This document shows positions 1 to 8,960 of a DNA stretch of 64,000 nt, piece by piece. The first letter of the stretch is position 1. Every line of letters begins with the position of its first letter. Below the pieces are notes generated by a model, which saw only the letters and a list, made by a program, of their open reading frames with translations, was not told the origin of the DNA and did no database searches. A program made the position numbers and the translations under genes. Source of the DNA: Acidimicrobiaceae bacterium (GTDB lineage: Bacteria > Actinomycetota > Acidimicrobiia > Acidimicrobiales > Aldehydirespiratoraceae). Location: NCBI GenBank assembly GCA_016845585.1, contig JAERSO010000129.1, positions 124,001 to 188,000 on the forward strand, in the 5' to 3' direction.

Positions 1-29
1 CCGTCGGAGCTTTCCTGGAAGAACGGCAT
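1..29 (-). CDS. possible start of the next gene in the betaine transporter operon (partial)
   Basis: An ATG on the minus strand shares one base with the TAA stop of the transporter ATPase gene (TAATG arrangement) and opens a frame that runs off the window edge after about nine codons (MPFFQESSD). Tight overlap with an upstream operon gene is typical of translational coupling, so a third operon member is plausible. Too little is visible to say what it encodes; a periplasmic substrate-binding protein would be expected somewhere nearby because none is present in the window. Confidence 0.3.
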
Positions 30-1246
30 TACATGAACACCTCGCGTTCGAATCCGTCGATGAGCCGTTCGACTCGTCCCATCTCCTTCATGATGTCTCT
101 CAGGTGGATCGCGCCGATCAGCTTGCCGCCCTCATCACACACGGCGAGGCTGCGGCCCTTGCCGGCCTCCGCGTAGATGTCGTTGAAGGTGGTGCGGGCC
201 CCGGTGCGGTCGAAGTCCTCGATGAGCACCGACGAGACGTCGATGGAACCGGCCGCCAGAGCGGCCACGGCCTCTTCGCGCGACACCAGGCCCGTTGGCT
301 TGCCGTCGTTGTCGACGACGAAGGCACCGAAACGATCGCCGATGGCATCGAGTGCCTGGCCGAGTGTTGCGTCGGCCGAGCAGGTCTTGGCGTCGACCAT
401 GATCGTCTTCACGTCGATGACACGACCCTGATCCACGTCCTGCACGAACTCGGCCACATAGCCGGTGGCGGGCTGGGTGAGGATCTCTTCGGGGGTGCCG
501 ATCTGGACGACGGCGCCGTCCTTCATGATGCAGACACGGTCGCCGATCCGCAGGGCCTCGTTGAGGTCGTGGGTGATGAACAGGATCGTCTTGTGGAGCT
601 GCTCCTGGATGTCGAGCATCTCGTCCTGCATCTGGCGCCGGATCAGCGGGTCGAGCGCCGAGAAGGCCTCGTCCATGAGCAAGATGTCGGGATCGGCGGC
701 GAGCGCCCGGGCCAGGCCCACACGTTGCTGCATGCCGCCGGAGAGCTCGCGAGGGTTGTTGTTGGCGAACGACTCGAGTCCGACGAGCCGCAGGGCGTTC
801 ATCGACGCCTCGTTGCGAGCCGCCTTCTCCACGCCCTGCACCTTGAGGCCGTAGCCGGTGTTGTCGATCACCGAGCGGTGCGGGAAGAGGGCGAAGTGCT
901 GGAAGACCATGCCCATCTTCTCCCGACGGAACTCCTGGAGTGCCGTGCCGGTGAGGGCGTGCACATCGACACCATCGACGATGACCTTGCCGTCGGTGAT
1001 GTCGTGGAGCTGGTTGACCGTGCGGATCGCCGTGGACTTGCCCGAACCGGACAGACCCATGATCACGAACGTCTCGCCGCGCTTCACCGAGAACGACACG
1101 TCGGTCATGCCGACCACATGGTCGGTGGCCGCTTGCACGTCGTTCTTCTTCATGCCGCTCTTGGCGAGCGTCAGGGCACGCCCCCGAGGCTGAGGCCCGA
1201 AGATCTTGTAGACGTGCTCAAGCCGAATGATTTCGTCGTCAGACAT
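29..1246 (-). CDS. proV: glycine betaine/proline-type ABC transporter ATP-binding protein with C-terminal CBS region
   Basis: ATPase of an osmoprotectant uptake system of the ProV/OpuAA type, acting on the cytoplasmic face of the membrane. The 405-residue product has a Walker A motif (GLSGSGKST, about residue 64), the signature LSGGMQQRVGLARAL, a Walker B ILLMDEAFSALD and an H-loop ITHD. The last 130 residues form a paired CBS-like region, as in ProV, where it senses ionic strength. Length fits the family (about 400). It lies 75 bp downstream of the permease gene on the same strand. The substrate is inferred from the family; betaine fits the corrinoid methyltransferase operon found nearby. 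Confidence 0.9.
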   Translation of the reverse strand: MSDDEIIRLEHVYKIFGPQPRGRALTLAKSGMKKNDVQAATDHVVGMTDVSFSVKRGETFVIMGLSGSGKSTAIRTVNQLHDITDGKVIVDGVDVHALTGTALQEFRREKMGMVFQHFALFPHRSVIDNTGYGLKVQGVEKAARNEASMNALRLVGLESFANNNPRELSGGMQQRVGLARALAADPDILLMDEAFSALDPLIRRQMQDEMLDIQEQLHKTILFITHDLNEALRIGDRVCIMKDGAVVQIGTPEEILTQPATGYVAEFVQDVDQGRVIDVKTIMVDAKTCSADATLGQALDAIGDRFGAFVVDNDGKPTGLVSREEAVAALAAGSIDVSSVLIEDFDRTGARTTFNDIYAEAGKGRSLAVCDEGGKLIGAIHLRDIMKEMGRVERLIDGFEREVFM

Positions 1247-1321
1247 GGGCAGGGCTTCTCCTCGTGGTGGGTCGTTCGGGTCGGGCCGCGGGGTGCGGCG
1301 GTTGGAGATCAGTGGATTGCA

Positions 1322-3715
1322 TCAGACAGTGGCGGCTTCCGTGTGGGTCACGGCTTCGACGATTTCGTCAAGCTCCGCACTGTCGGCGTGAATGCTGTGA
1401 TCGGCGTAGAGCTTCTGGCGGCGGAACTCGCCGACCATCTTGCGACCGCTCGCGAAGAACACGAAGCCGCCGACGAGGGCGAATGATGCCGCCACCCCGG
1501 CGATCGCGTTCGGTTCCGCGGTGCGAACCGTGCTGGCGATGAACGCCCCGGGGATCACCATGAGGGCGAGACCCAGGCCGGCCTGCAGCGTGGCCGATTG
1601 CCAGCGGGATTGTTCGCCTCGACCGACGAGCCCGGCCGTGCCGAGTGCGGTGCCGACCGCCAGGATTCCGATGACGGCGGCGAGGACGCCCTGCTGGGGA
1701 CCATCGCTCTCAGAACCGGTGTAGACGATGCGCTGACCCGTGATCAGCTCGTTGTACATGTTGGAGATCGTCTGAGCGGCGGCGAGCTGCTTGGTGATGT
1801 CGTCGCCCGCATCGTCCTCGAGCTGCTGGATCTCGGCGAGGAACTCCGGCGTCTCGAGTGTGGTGAGTCGTGCGTCGTAGAACCAGCCGAACTCCGACTG
1901 TTCCTCTTCATTGCCGGCGAGGAAGGCTCCGCCGAGAATCAAGAAGATTGCGAATGCCGCGCCGACCAGACCCCCGACGGACACTCTGGTCGGAAGCGGA
2001 CGGTGCGGCGTGTAGGGGGCGCTGCGCATGGCGATGATGCCACCAGCGACGGCCACCGCCGTGCCGATGAGTGCGAGGTAGATGCCGATGCCGTGCTCAT
2101 AGCCCGTGATGCCCGGGGCGCCGTTCAGGAAGAAGTAGCCGAGTGCGGCGCCCAGGATGCCCATCGAGGCGATGAGCGCCCCGTCGCAGCCGAGTCGGTG
2201 TGTTCCCTCAACGAACAACTCGATCACGATCGAGGCGGCGATCACGACGAACAAGACGATGCCGATCGTCGGGAGCGGTCCGAATCCGATACCGAAGGAC
2301 GTGCAGACCCAGATGATGAAGATGATGGCGGCGAGTCCCACCAGCATCGCGCCCTGGATCTTGATCATCCGAGTGACCAGCGCCTCGGAGAACGAGAGGA
2401 GCGGTCGAGCGAAGGCCAGCAGGGCGAGGATGCCGAACAGGAGGATCATCACGCCGAACACGGAGCCGCCGCTGCCCTCGATGCCGTTGAAGCTCATGCC
2501 GGCGAGTTCACCATTGGCGTTCACATCGGCGACGCGGCCCCAGCTGCCGACGAGGCCGGCGTTCTTGCCCCACGGAAGGAACACGGCCACCAGGGCCAGG
2601 ACGGTGCCGCCGAGTCCGAGCAGGAGTCCGAGCCGTTCCCGGGGTGAAACCGGTGCGGGGCGTTCGGCAGGCTCTGCTTCTTCCTTCTTGCCCTTCTTCT
2701 CGGCGACTTCGTTGGCTGCTTCGGCCTGGGCGTCGAGGAGACCTTCGGGGTCCGCACGGAAGCGCCAGACCTGGGAGAGCTTGGTGGAGAACCGGATACC
2801 GTCGGTTTCCTCGCTCTGGGTGATCCGGTCGAGCACCACGGCGACGAGGAAGAAGGCCACACCGGCCTTGGCGGCGAGACCGAGGTTCAGGCTGTTGATG
2901 GCTCGGAGGAGCAGCTTGCCGAGGCCGCCGGCACCCATGAGGGCGGCGATGCCGAGCATCGAGAACGCCAACAGCAGCGTCTGGTTGAGGCCGGCGAGGA
3001 TTGCGGGCCGCGAGAGTGGGAGCTGCACGTCGAAGAGGACGCGGGCCTCGTTGGCGCCGTAGGCCCGCGATGCCTCGACGACGTCTTCGGGGACTTGTCT
3101 GATGCCGAGGTTGGTGAGGCGAACGATCGGTGGCAGCGCGAACACCATCGTCACCATCGTGGCCGGCACCTCACCGATGCGGAAGAAGAAGATGAACGGC
3201 AACATGAACACGAATGGGTGAACGACCTGCATCGCGTCGAGCGTGGGCCTGACCACGTTCCACACGGAATCGACGCGCCCGGAGATGACCCCGAGCGGGA
3301 TACCGAACAACGCACAGAGGATCACCGAGACGAGGATCATGCCGATGGTGCGAGAGGTCTCGTCCCAGTACTCCGGGCCGAGGAACCCACAGACGGCGAG
3401 CATTCCGGCCACGGTGAGACCGACACGGGGGTTGCGGGCGAACGAGCCGATCAGGAAGACCGCGATGACCATCCACGGCCACGGAATCGACTGGATCGTG
3501 TTGCGGCTGGGGTCATCGCTGAGGATGAGACTGAACAGTGTGGAGAACGGCCACTCGATCACATCGCCGATGAAGGACGTGACCTGGTTGTTGACGGCCC
3601 AGAAGACCAATTCTTTGATCCACTCACCGAATGGGAAATAGAACTGGTTGGGCCAATCATTGTCCAGCAGTCCTGGATCGGATTGCTGGGAAAGGATTGA
3701 GATCACGCTGTGCAC
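1322..3715 (-). CDS. proW: betaine/proline-type ABC transporter permease with a long extra membrane domain
   Basis: Residues about 70-300 are a ProW/OpuAB-type permease domain with the conserved cytoplasmic loop (EASRAYGANEARVLFDVQLP) that docks on the ATPase. Ordinary permeases of this type are about 280-350 residues; this one has 797. After a charged linker (about 325-355, Glu/Lys/Pro-rich) come some 440 further residues with roughly nine hydrophobic segments that I do not recognise, plus a soluble loop rich in acidic residues. No substrate-binding domain is visible. Start is GTG at 3715; an in-frame GTG at 3706 lies at a better distance from GAGGGG and may be the true start. It heads the transporter operon with the ATPase gene. 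The permease part is secure; the role of the extension is unknown. Confidence 0.85.
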   Translation of the reverse strand: MHSVISILSQQSDPGLLDNDWPNQFYFPFGEWIKELVFWAVNNQVTSFIGDVIEWPFSTLFSLILSDDPSRNTIQSIPWPWMVIAVFLIGSFARNPRVGLTVAGMLAVCGFLGPEYWDETSRTIGMILVSVILCALFGIPLGVISGRVDSVWNVVRPTLDAMQVVHPFVFMLPFIFFFRIGEVPATMVTMVFALPPIVRLTNLGIRQVPEDVVEASRAYGANEARVLFDVQLPLSRPAILAGLNQTLLLAFSMLGIAALMGAGGLGKLLLRAINSLNLGLAAKAGVAFFLVAVVLDRITQSEETDGIRFSTKLSQVWRFRADPEGLLDAQAEAANEVAEKKGKKEEAEPAERPAPVSPRERLGLLLGLGGTVLALVAVFLPWGKNAGLVGSWGRVADVNANGELAGMSFNGIEGSGGSVFGVMILLFGILALLAFARPLLSFSEALVTRMIKIQGAMLVGLAAIIFIIWVCTSFGIGFGPLPTIGIVLFVVIAASIVIELFVEGTHRLGCDGALIASMGILGAALGYFFLNGAPGITGYEHGIGIYLALIGTAVAVAGGIIAMRSAPYTPHRPLPTRVSVGGLVGAAFAIFLILGGAFLAGNEEEQSEFGWFYDARLTTLETPEFLAEIQQLEDDAGDDITKQLAAAQTISNMYNELITGQRIVYTGSESDGPQQGVLAAVIGILAVGTALGTAGLVGRGEQSRWQSATLQAGLGLALMVIPGAFIASTVRTAEPNAIAGVAASFALVGGFVFFASGRKMVGEFRRQKLYADHSIHADSAELDEIVEAVTHTEAATV

Positions 3716-3850
3716 CCCTCAGGTCGCGGCTCGCAGGACAGAAATGTGGCAGTTGGTACTCGAGGCCCCCCTAGGTCGAGTCACCGTGCCGAAAGCGCTA
3801 CGAATCGCATCGCCCCCTCTGCCCAAACGCACGGCACTTTAGCCATTGGA

Positions 3851-3862
3851 TGACGAACGTCA
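3851..3862. promoter_or_regulatory. palindrome upstream of the betaine transporter genes
   Basis: TGACGAACGTCA is a dyad with 5-base arms (TGACG/CGTCA) and a two-base centre, in the 196-bp gap upstream of the transporter permease start. Size and position suit an operator for the transporter operon, but no regulator is identified and a 12-bp palindrome can occur by chance. The rest of the gap (3716-3911) shows no convincing gene, RNA element or terminator. Confidence 0.3.
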
Positions 3863-3911
3863 CAAGAGGGAAAACCGATTCCTCTGACGAACTCCGATCG
3901 AAGTTCAGGTG

Positions 3912-5096
3912 TCATTCCGTGTCCGCCACGGCGATGAATCCGATTTCCGAATCAGTCAACCCCGGTAGGGGCACGGCCTCGAGTGCGAGATCGACACGGT
4001 CGAGCGGGGTGGCCGGGCTCGCGGCGAAGAGTGTGCGCGCGTCGATCCACACGAAGAAGGAACTGTCGGGCGACCACGTCACCGACCCGTTCGGTGCGAC
4101 CGCTCCACCAGCGGAGGTGAACGTCGCTTCCCCGACGTCATAGATCGTCCAGAGCTCACCTCCGCCGCTCAGGATCCACCGGCCGTCCGGTGAGATCCGC
4201 ACAACCGGAGCGGTGAGGACGTCGAGCGGCAGGTCCGCGGCTTCATCGTCGTGCCAGCTGCCAAGCCGGCCCTCGCACTGCAGGCGGTCGTCGCAGAGGA
4301 TCTCTGCGTACCGATCGGCCGTTGCCGCCACGATCCGGCCGTCGGACACCCGCGTCGGCGAGCCCTCCTGGACGAGGTACGAGCCCCCGCTCACAGGGCT
4401 GATGAGGACGCCGAGCTGCTGCACCACCTCGGCGTCGGCGCCCATCGGCACCGCGGCCAGGATGCGGACGGAGCGGCCGTCGAAGAAGCCGCCGAGCACG
4501 GTGGTGGATCCGTCCGACTCGGAGAGCACCGCGGTGCGGGTCGGATTGCTCAGCACGCCGATCTGGGCGTTGGGGGCGAGGCGCAGCGCCAGGGAGAGGT
4601 CGTCGGGGTCGACGACCCAGGAACCACGCTCGCTCGCCAGATACATGAACCCCACCGTGTCGGCCTCGTTCGGAACGCTCCAGTCCATGAGGGCGGATGT
4701 GCCGTCGCGGAAGTCCAACATCGCCAACGAGTCACTCGACCGGAAGAACATCAGGTAGTCGCCCGCACCGGGAAGCGCGTCGATCAGGGACGCGGCCCGC
4801 TCGACGTTGGCCCCATCATCACCCACTTCGCCGGGCTCGACGACAGCGGCCGTCGCGGCGGCTTCCTCCGTCGCGGGCCGGTCGGGCTCGCCGGTGTCGA
4901 GGGCGCGTACCAGCGCCGCGCTCACGACGAGAAGCATGACGACCGCGGTGCCGAACACCAGCGGATGAATACGCCGCTCATTGGGCTCGAGGGATCCCCG
5001 TGGAATCGGCGTCCAGGTCGGCGCCGGGTCGACAACGGCAGGAGCCGGCTCGTGTTCAGCACCGGGAGCCCACGGGTTGTCGGATTCGCCAGACAT
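3912..5096 (-). CDS. membrane-anchored protein with beta-propeller-like extracellular repeats
   Basis: I do not recognise a named family. The product (394 residues from the chosen start) has a Pro-rich cytoplasmic N-terminus (about 1-50), one transmembrane segment (HPLVFGTAVVMLLVVSAALV) and a large outside domain. That domain has repeats resembling WD40/TolB blades, such as ISPDGRWILSGGGELWTIYD and WSPDSSFFVWIDA. The ATG at 5096 is preceded by TTGAGGGA. The open frame extends further upstream to 5309, but that part is Arg/Cys-rich and lacks a ribosome site. It lies upstream of, and on the same strand as, the betaine transporter, across a 196-bp gap. A binding or sensing role outside the cell is a guess. 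Confidence 0.7.
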   Translation of the reverse strand: MSGESDNPWAPGAEHEPAPAVVDPAPTWTPIPRGSLEPNERRIHPLVFGTAVVMLLVVSAALVRALDTGEPDRPATEEAAATAAVVEPGEVGDDGANVERAASLIDALPGAGDYLMFFRSSDSLAMLDFRDGTSALMDWSVPNEADTVGFMYLASERGSWVVDPDDLSLALRLAPNAQIGVLSNPTRTAVLSESDGSTTVLGGFFDGRSVRILAAVPMGADAEVVQQLGVLISPVSGGSYLVQEGSPTRVSDGRIVAATADRYAEILCDDRLQCEGRLGSWHDDEAADLPLDVLTAPVVRISPDGRWILSGGGELWTIYDVGEATFTSAGGAVAPNGSVTWSPDSSFFVWIDARTLFAASPATPLDRVDLALEAVPLPGLTDSEIGFIAVADTE

Positions 5097-5352
5097 TCCC
5101 TCAACAACATCGCTTACCCAACCAACATTGCCCATGGGTCGGGCGGGCGCAACCGACGCTGTGACCGAAAGCACGTATTCTCGGACGAAAATCGGGTGCG
5201 CGCGGCCGGAAAGCGGGAGACAATTGAGGCATCGGCGCAGCACGATCCGTGTGAGTCCGAACCATGAGTCGGCGGGACTGCCGCCCTCGCAACGCTCATC
5301 AGCGGGCACTCAACCCACCTCGGTGGGATCCCCCAAGTAATCAGGAGTGATC
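5097..5352. other. intergenic region between two divergent genes
   Basis: About 255 bp separating the minus-strand propeller-like protein from the plus-strand small ORF. It must hold both promoters. I see no clear -35/-10 pair, palindrome or RNA fold that I would defend. Several overlapping open frames here have shadow-like Arg/Pro/Ser composition and no ribosome site. Confidence 0.4.
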
Positions 5353-5487
5353 ATGGTCACCAACAACACCGTGTACGCGTCGCGCGCTTGGCGTGACGCA
5401 CTCGGCCCGGGCTTCGCCTCGGGTCCGTCGGGCAAGACGATTGCTGCGGTCAACACGGCCCAGCAGACGTACCGTCCGACTCGTTGA
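5353..5487 (+). CDS. small 44-residue protein of unknown function
   Basis: ATG at 5353 is preceded by CAGGAG with five bases between, a good ribosome-binding site. The 44-residue product has a normal, non-shadow composition: it starts MVTNNTVYASRAWRDALGPG and ends TAQQTYRPTR, with no Cys, transmembrane helix or signal peptide. A perfect 11-bp inverted repeat follows its stop by six bases. It stands alone ahead of the sulfhydrylase gene. I know no family for it. The ribosome site and the hairpin directly behind it make a real gene likely. Confidence 0.55.
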   Translation: MVTNNTVYASRAWRDALGPGFASGPSGKTIAAVNTAQQTYRPTR

Positions 5488-5493
5488 CATCCG

Positions 5494-5525
5494 GATCCGG
5501 CACCAGCGGTCGGTGGTGCCGGATC
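5494..5525 (+). terminator. inverted repeat after the small ORF, possible terminator
   Basis: GATCCGGCACC and GGTGCCGGATC form a perfect 11-bp stem with a 10-base loop just after the stop of the 44-residue ORF. No T-run follows, so this is either a weak intrinsic terminator or an mRNA-end stabilising hairpin. Confidence 0.45.
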
Positions 5526-5551
5526 TGCGTCATCAGGGTTAGTGTTCGCGC

Positions 5552-6844
5552 ATGATCGAACCCGACTACCTGCGATTCGACACGCTCAGTCTCCACGCCG
5601 GCCAGCAGCCCGACCCCACGACCGGGGCGCGGGCGGTGCCGCTCTACTTCACGACCTCGTATGTGTTCGATGACAGCGACCATGCCGCCGGACTCTTCAA
5701 TCTCGAGGTCCCCGGCCATCTCTACACGCGGCTGACCAATCCCACCGTCGCGGTGCTCGAGGAACGCCTCGCCGCGCTCGAGGGTGGTGTCGGTGCGGTG
5801 TGCACCGCCAGCGGACAGGCCGCCTTCCATCTGGCCGTGGTCACGCTCATGGGGTCGGGTGGCCACATCGTGGCCAGCCGCAACATCTATGGCGGCACGC
5901 ACCAGATGCTGAACGTGACGCTGCCGCGATTCGGAATCACCTGTACGTTCGTCGATCCTCGCAAGCCCGAGGAGTTCGCGGCGGCCATCCGGCCAGAGAC
6001 GCGCCTCGTCTTCGCCGAGACGCTCGGCAACCCGGGTATCGAGGTGCTCGACATCGAGGCCGTGGCGGCTGTTGCCCACGACGCCGGCCTCCCCCTGATG
6101 GTCGACTCCACCTTCGCCACGCCCTATCTCATCCGCCCGATCGAACACGGTGCCGACATCGTCATGCACTCGGTCACGAAGTTCCTCGGCGGTCACGGGA
6201 TCGCCCTCGGCGGCGCACTGATCGACGGGGGCCGCTTCGACTGGGAGGCCAGCGGCCGGTTCGACACCATGACCGAGCCATACGTCGGCTATCACGGCAT
6301 CTCGTTCGCCGATGAGTTCGGCCCGGGCGCGTTCATCACTCGAGCTCGCGCCGAGGGTTTGCGCGACTTCGGGGCGTCGATGTCGCCGGCCAACGCGTTC
6401 CAGCTCCTGCAGGGCGTGGAGACGTTGCCGCTGCGAATGGAGAAGCACACCGCCAACGCCTGCGCGGTCACCGAGATGTTGCTGGCCAATGACGCGGTCG
6501 AGTGGGTGAACTACCCGACCGCTCCCGATCATCCCGACCGGGAGCTCGCCGACCGGCTCTACCCGAACGGCACGGGCGCCATGATGAGCTTTGGCGTCAA
6601 GGGAGGACGCGCCGCCGGCAAGAAGTTCATCGAGTCGGTGAAGCTCGCATCGCACCTGGCCAACGTCGGCGACGCCAAGACGCTGGTACTCCACCCCGCG
6701 AGCACCACCCACCAGCAGATGTCCGTCGAAGACCTCGAGGCCGCCGGGATCGGCGAGGACCTGATTCGCGTCTCCGTCGGAATCGAAGACGAGCGCGACA
6801 TCATCGATGACCTCGCATCCGCCCTCAAGATCTCACAGCGGTAG
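5552..6844 (+). CDS. metY: O-acetylhomoserine sulfhydrylase (aminocarboxypropyltransferase)
   Basis: PLP enzyme of the Cys/Met metabolism family that makes homocysteine from O-acetylhomoserine and sulfide, in the cytosol. The 430-residue length matches MetY/Met17 (about 430) rather than MetB or MetC (about 380-400). The substrate and PLP region HLYTRLTNPT (57-66), the SGQAA stretch near 87-91, the Asp of VDSTFATP (about 185) and the PLP lysine in HSVTKFLGGHG (K210) are all visible. It is followed nine bases later by an alpha/beta hydrolase gene. O-succinylhomoserine as substrate cannot be excluded from sequence alone. Confidence 0.92.
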   Translation: MIEPDYLRFDTLSLHAGQQPDPTTGARAVPLYFTTSYVFDDSDHAAGLFNLEVPGHLYTRLTNPTVAVLEERLAALEGGVGAVCTASGQAAFHLAVVTLMGSGGHIVASRNIYGGTHQMLNVTLPRFGITCTFVDPRKPEEFAAAIRPETRLVFAETLGNPGIEVLDIEAVAAVAHDAGLPLMVDSTFATPYLIRPIEHGADIVMHSVTKFLGGHGIALGGALIDGGRFDWEASGRFDTMTEPYVGYHGISFADEFGPGAFITRARAEGLRDFGASMSPANAFQLLQGVETLPLRMEKHTANACAVTEMLLANDAVEWVNYPTAPDHPDRELADRLYPNGTGAMMSFGVKGGRAAGKKFIESVKLASHLANVGDAKTLVLHPASTTHQQMSVEDLEAAGIGEDLIRVSVGIEDERDIIDDLASALKISQR

Positions 6845-6853
6845 GAGCGGCAG

Positions 6854-7663
6854 ATGAAGTTCGAACTCAACGGCGCAACCGTCCGCTACGCCAACGGCGG
6901 CCGGGACCACGACCCCGATCTCCCCGCAGTGGTGCTGATCCATGGTGCGGGAATGAACCGCACTGCGTGGCAACTCCAGACCCGCTCCCTCGCCCACCAC
7001 GGCTATCGCGTCTGTGCGATCGATCTCCCAGGGCACGGTGGCAGTGACGGCCTGTCACTCGCCAGCATTCCCGAACTCGGCGCGTGGATCGGCGACGTCG
7101 TCGATGCGCTGGATCTCGGCCCCGCTCACCTGGTCGGCCATTCCATGGGCACCTACATCGCCATCGAAGCTGCCGCACAGCGTCCTGAAGCCGTGGCATC
7201 GATCGTGTTGATCGGCACCGCGACTGCCATGCCCGTGCACCCGGAACTGCTCGACTCGGCCGCCAACGATGTACCTCACGCGAGTGACCTCATGTCGTCG
7301 TGGTCGATCGGCAACGCGGCCCACATCGGGCACCACGCCACGCCCGGCATGTGGCTGATCGGTGGTTCGCGCGCGCTGATCGACACGTCGCGTCCCGAGT
7401 CGCTCGGCGTCGACATGGCGGCCTGCAACGCCTACGACGGATCGCTCGCCGCTGCGGCTGCGGTCACGTGCCCGGTCACGATGATCCTCGGATCGGCCGA
7501 CAAGATGACCCCCGTCAAGAAGTCCAGGGAGCTCGGTGAAGCGTTCGCGTCAGAGCCCGCCGTGGTCGTGCTCGACGGGATCGGCCACTCGATGATGACC
7601 GAGGCTCCCGATGCCACCCGCGAAGCCATCTTCGCCGCGCTCCGACGTTCGTCCAGTGGCTGA
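6854..7663 (+). CDS. alpha/beta-fold hydrolase
   Basis: Single-domain hydrolase of 269 residues. The oxyanion region is VLIHGAGMN, the nucleophile elbow GHSMG (S97), the acid is probably in GSADKMTP, and the catalytic His is in GIGHSMM. It could be an esterase or a C-C bond hydrolase; the substrate cannot be told. It follows metY by nine bases, and its stop overlaps the likely GTG start of the MFS gene, so the three probably form one transcript. Confidence 0.88.
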   Translation: MKFELNGATVRYANGGRDHDPDLPAVVLIHGAGMNRTAWQLQTRSLAHHGYRVCAIDLPGHGGSDGLSLASIPELGAWIGDVVDALDLGPAHLVGHSMGTYIAIEAAAQRPEAVASIVLIGTATAMPVHPELLDSAANDVPHASDLMSSWSIGNAAHIGHHATPGMWLIGGSRALIDTSRPESLGVDMAACNAYDGSLAAAAAVTCPVTMILGSADKMTPVKKSRELGEAFASEPAVVVLDGIGHSMMTEAPDATREAIFAALRRSSSG

Positions 7664-8948
7664 GGTCGTCCTCGATCCCGAGGAAGCCATCGAGGGCGGC
7701 CCGTGGATCGAGGAGAACCCCACCGGCGCCGCCCGCGCCCTCTTTCTCGGGATCCTGCTCCTCATGGCCGGCAACGGCCTCCAGGGGTCCCTCATCGGTG
7801 TTCGCACCGAGACCGAGGGCTTCTCGGTGACGGTCGGCGGCTTCGTCATGGCGGCCTACTTCGCGGGCTTCCTGGCGGGATCGCGGTACTCCGAATACGC
7901 CCTGGCCCGCGTGGGCCACATTCGGGTGTTCGCCGGTCTGGCATCGATGGCCTCGACGGCCGTCCTGATCCACGCCTTGTTCATCAACCCGCTGACGTGG
8001 GGCGCCATGCGCTTCGTCACCGGCCTCTGCATGGCCGGCCTCTACGTGGTGGCCGAGTCATGGCTGAACGACCTCGCCACCAACGAGACCCGTGGTCGGC
8101 TGTTGTCGATCTACATGGTCGTCACGATGGGCGGCATGACGGCGGGTCAGTTTCTGCTCGACGCCGCTGATCCCGACGGCGTCGAGTTGTTCCTGCTCGC
8201 TTCGGTGCTCGTGTCGGCGTCGCTGGTGCCGGTGGCGCTTTCGGCGTCCAGCAACCCGCCCTTGGCGGTTCCCGAGCCCATGTCGCTCAAGGAGCTGTTC
8301 GGCATCATCCCGACCGGCATCATCTGTTCCTTCTGGAACGGCGCCGCCGTCGGCATCCTCATCGGCCTGGGCGCGGTCTACGCAGTTGCGGTCGATGTGC
8401 CCGATTCGCGGATTCCGGTCTTTCTGGCCGCGCCACTGTTCGGGTCGATGCTGCTGCAGTGGCCGATCGGCTACATCTCGGACCGGCTGCCCCGGCGAGG
8501 GGTGATGTTCACTGTGGCGGCGATCGCCGCCGGCATCTGTGTGGCGCTGGCTCTCACGCTAGAAGGGAGTTGGGTCGCGGTTGGGCTGATGACCGCCCTC
8601 GGTGCGGCAGCGTTCCCGATCTACTCGCTCACCATCGCCTACACAGCGGACTGGTTGCCGACCACGAAACTCACCGCCGGCTCCGCCGCGCTCGTCCGGG
8701 TGAACGGCGTCGGTGCGCTCGTCGGACCGCTCGTTGCCACCGCGGTGATCGGGTTCACCTCGCCGATCATGTACTTCTGGTCGATGGCGGCGGGCAATGC
8801 CGCCATTGCCGTGTATCTTGCCTGGCGCATCGTCGTGGCGGACGCGCCCGATGCGTCGAACAAGCGTCGCTACGTGGCATTCCCGGCTCGTGCGTCGGTC
8901 TCCGCCATGGGCCTCATGCGCGGCCAGCGCGCCAAGTTGGAGGAGTGA
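7656..8948 (+). CDS. MFS transporter
   Basis: Major facilitator with about 12 hydrophobic segments. Segment 4 contains MRFVTGLCMAGLYVVAESWL, a pattern seen in the YcaD-like branch of the superfamily. I take GTG 7656, which overlaps the upstream stop by eight bases. An in-frame ATG at 7611 would overlap by 53 bases and add 15 Pro/Ser/Arg-rich residues. Substrate unknown. Convergent with the following dehydrogenase gene, with 12 bp between. Confidence 0.85.
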   Translation: MAEVVLDPEEAIEGGPWIEENPTGAARALFLGILLLMAGNGLQGSLIGVRTETEGFSVTVGGFVMAAYFAGFLAGSRYSEYALARVGHIRVFAGLASMASTAVLIHALFINPLTWGAMRFVTGLCMAGLYVVAESWLNDLATNETRGRLLSIYMVVTMGGMTAGQFLLDAADPDGVELFLLASVLVSASLVPVALSASSNPPLAVPEPMSLKELFGIIPTGIICSFWNGAAVGILIGLGAVYAVAVDVPDSRIPVFLAAPLFGSMLLQWPIGYISDRLPRRGVMFTVAAIAAGICVALALTLEGSWVAVGLMTALGAAAFPIYSLTIAYTADWLPTTKLTAGSAALVRVNGVGALVGPLVATAVIGFTSPIMYFWSMAAGNAAIAVYLAWRIVVADAPDASNKRRYVAFPARASVSAMGLMRGQRAKLEE

Positions 8949-8960
8949 CGTCGGTGTTGC

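Noticed and set aside
104-1486. Long plus-strand open frame opposite the transporter ATPase gene
   Set aside because: His/Arg/Asp/Gly-biased composition with no domain; it is the antisense shadow of a clear ABC ATPase. The same applies to 5450-6712, 12089-13663, 16883-19249 and 43747-45447.
3716-3911. Riboswitch upstream of the betaine transporter
   Set aside because: I looked for a structured leader but found only one short dyad and no conserved riboswitch core or terminator.
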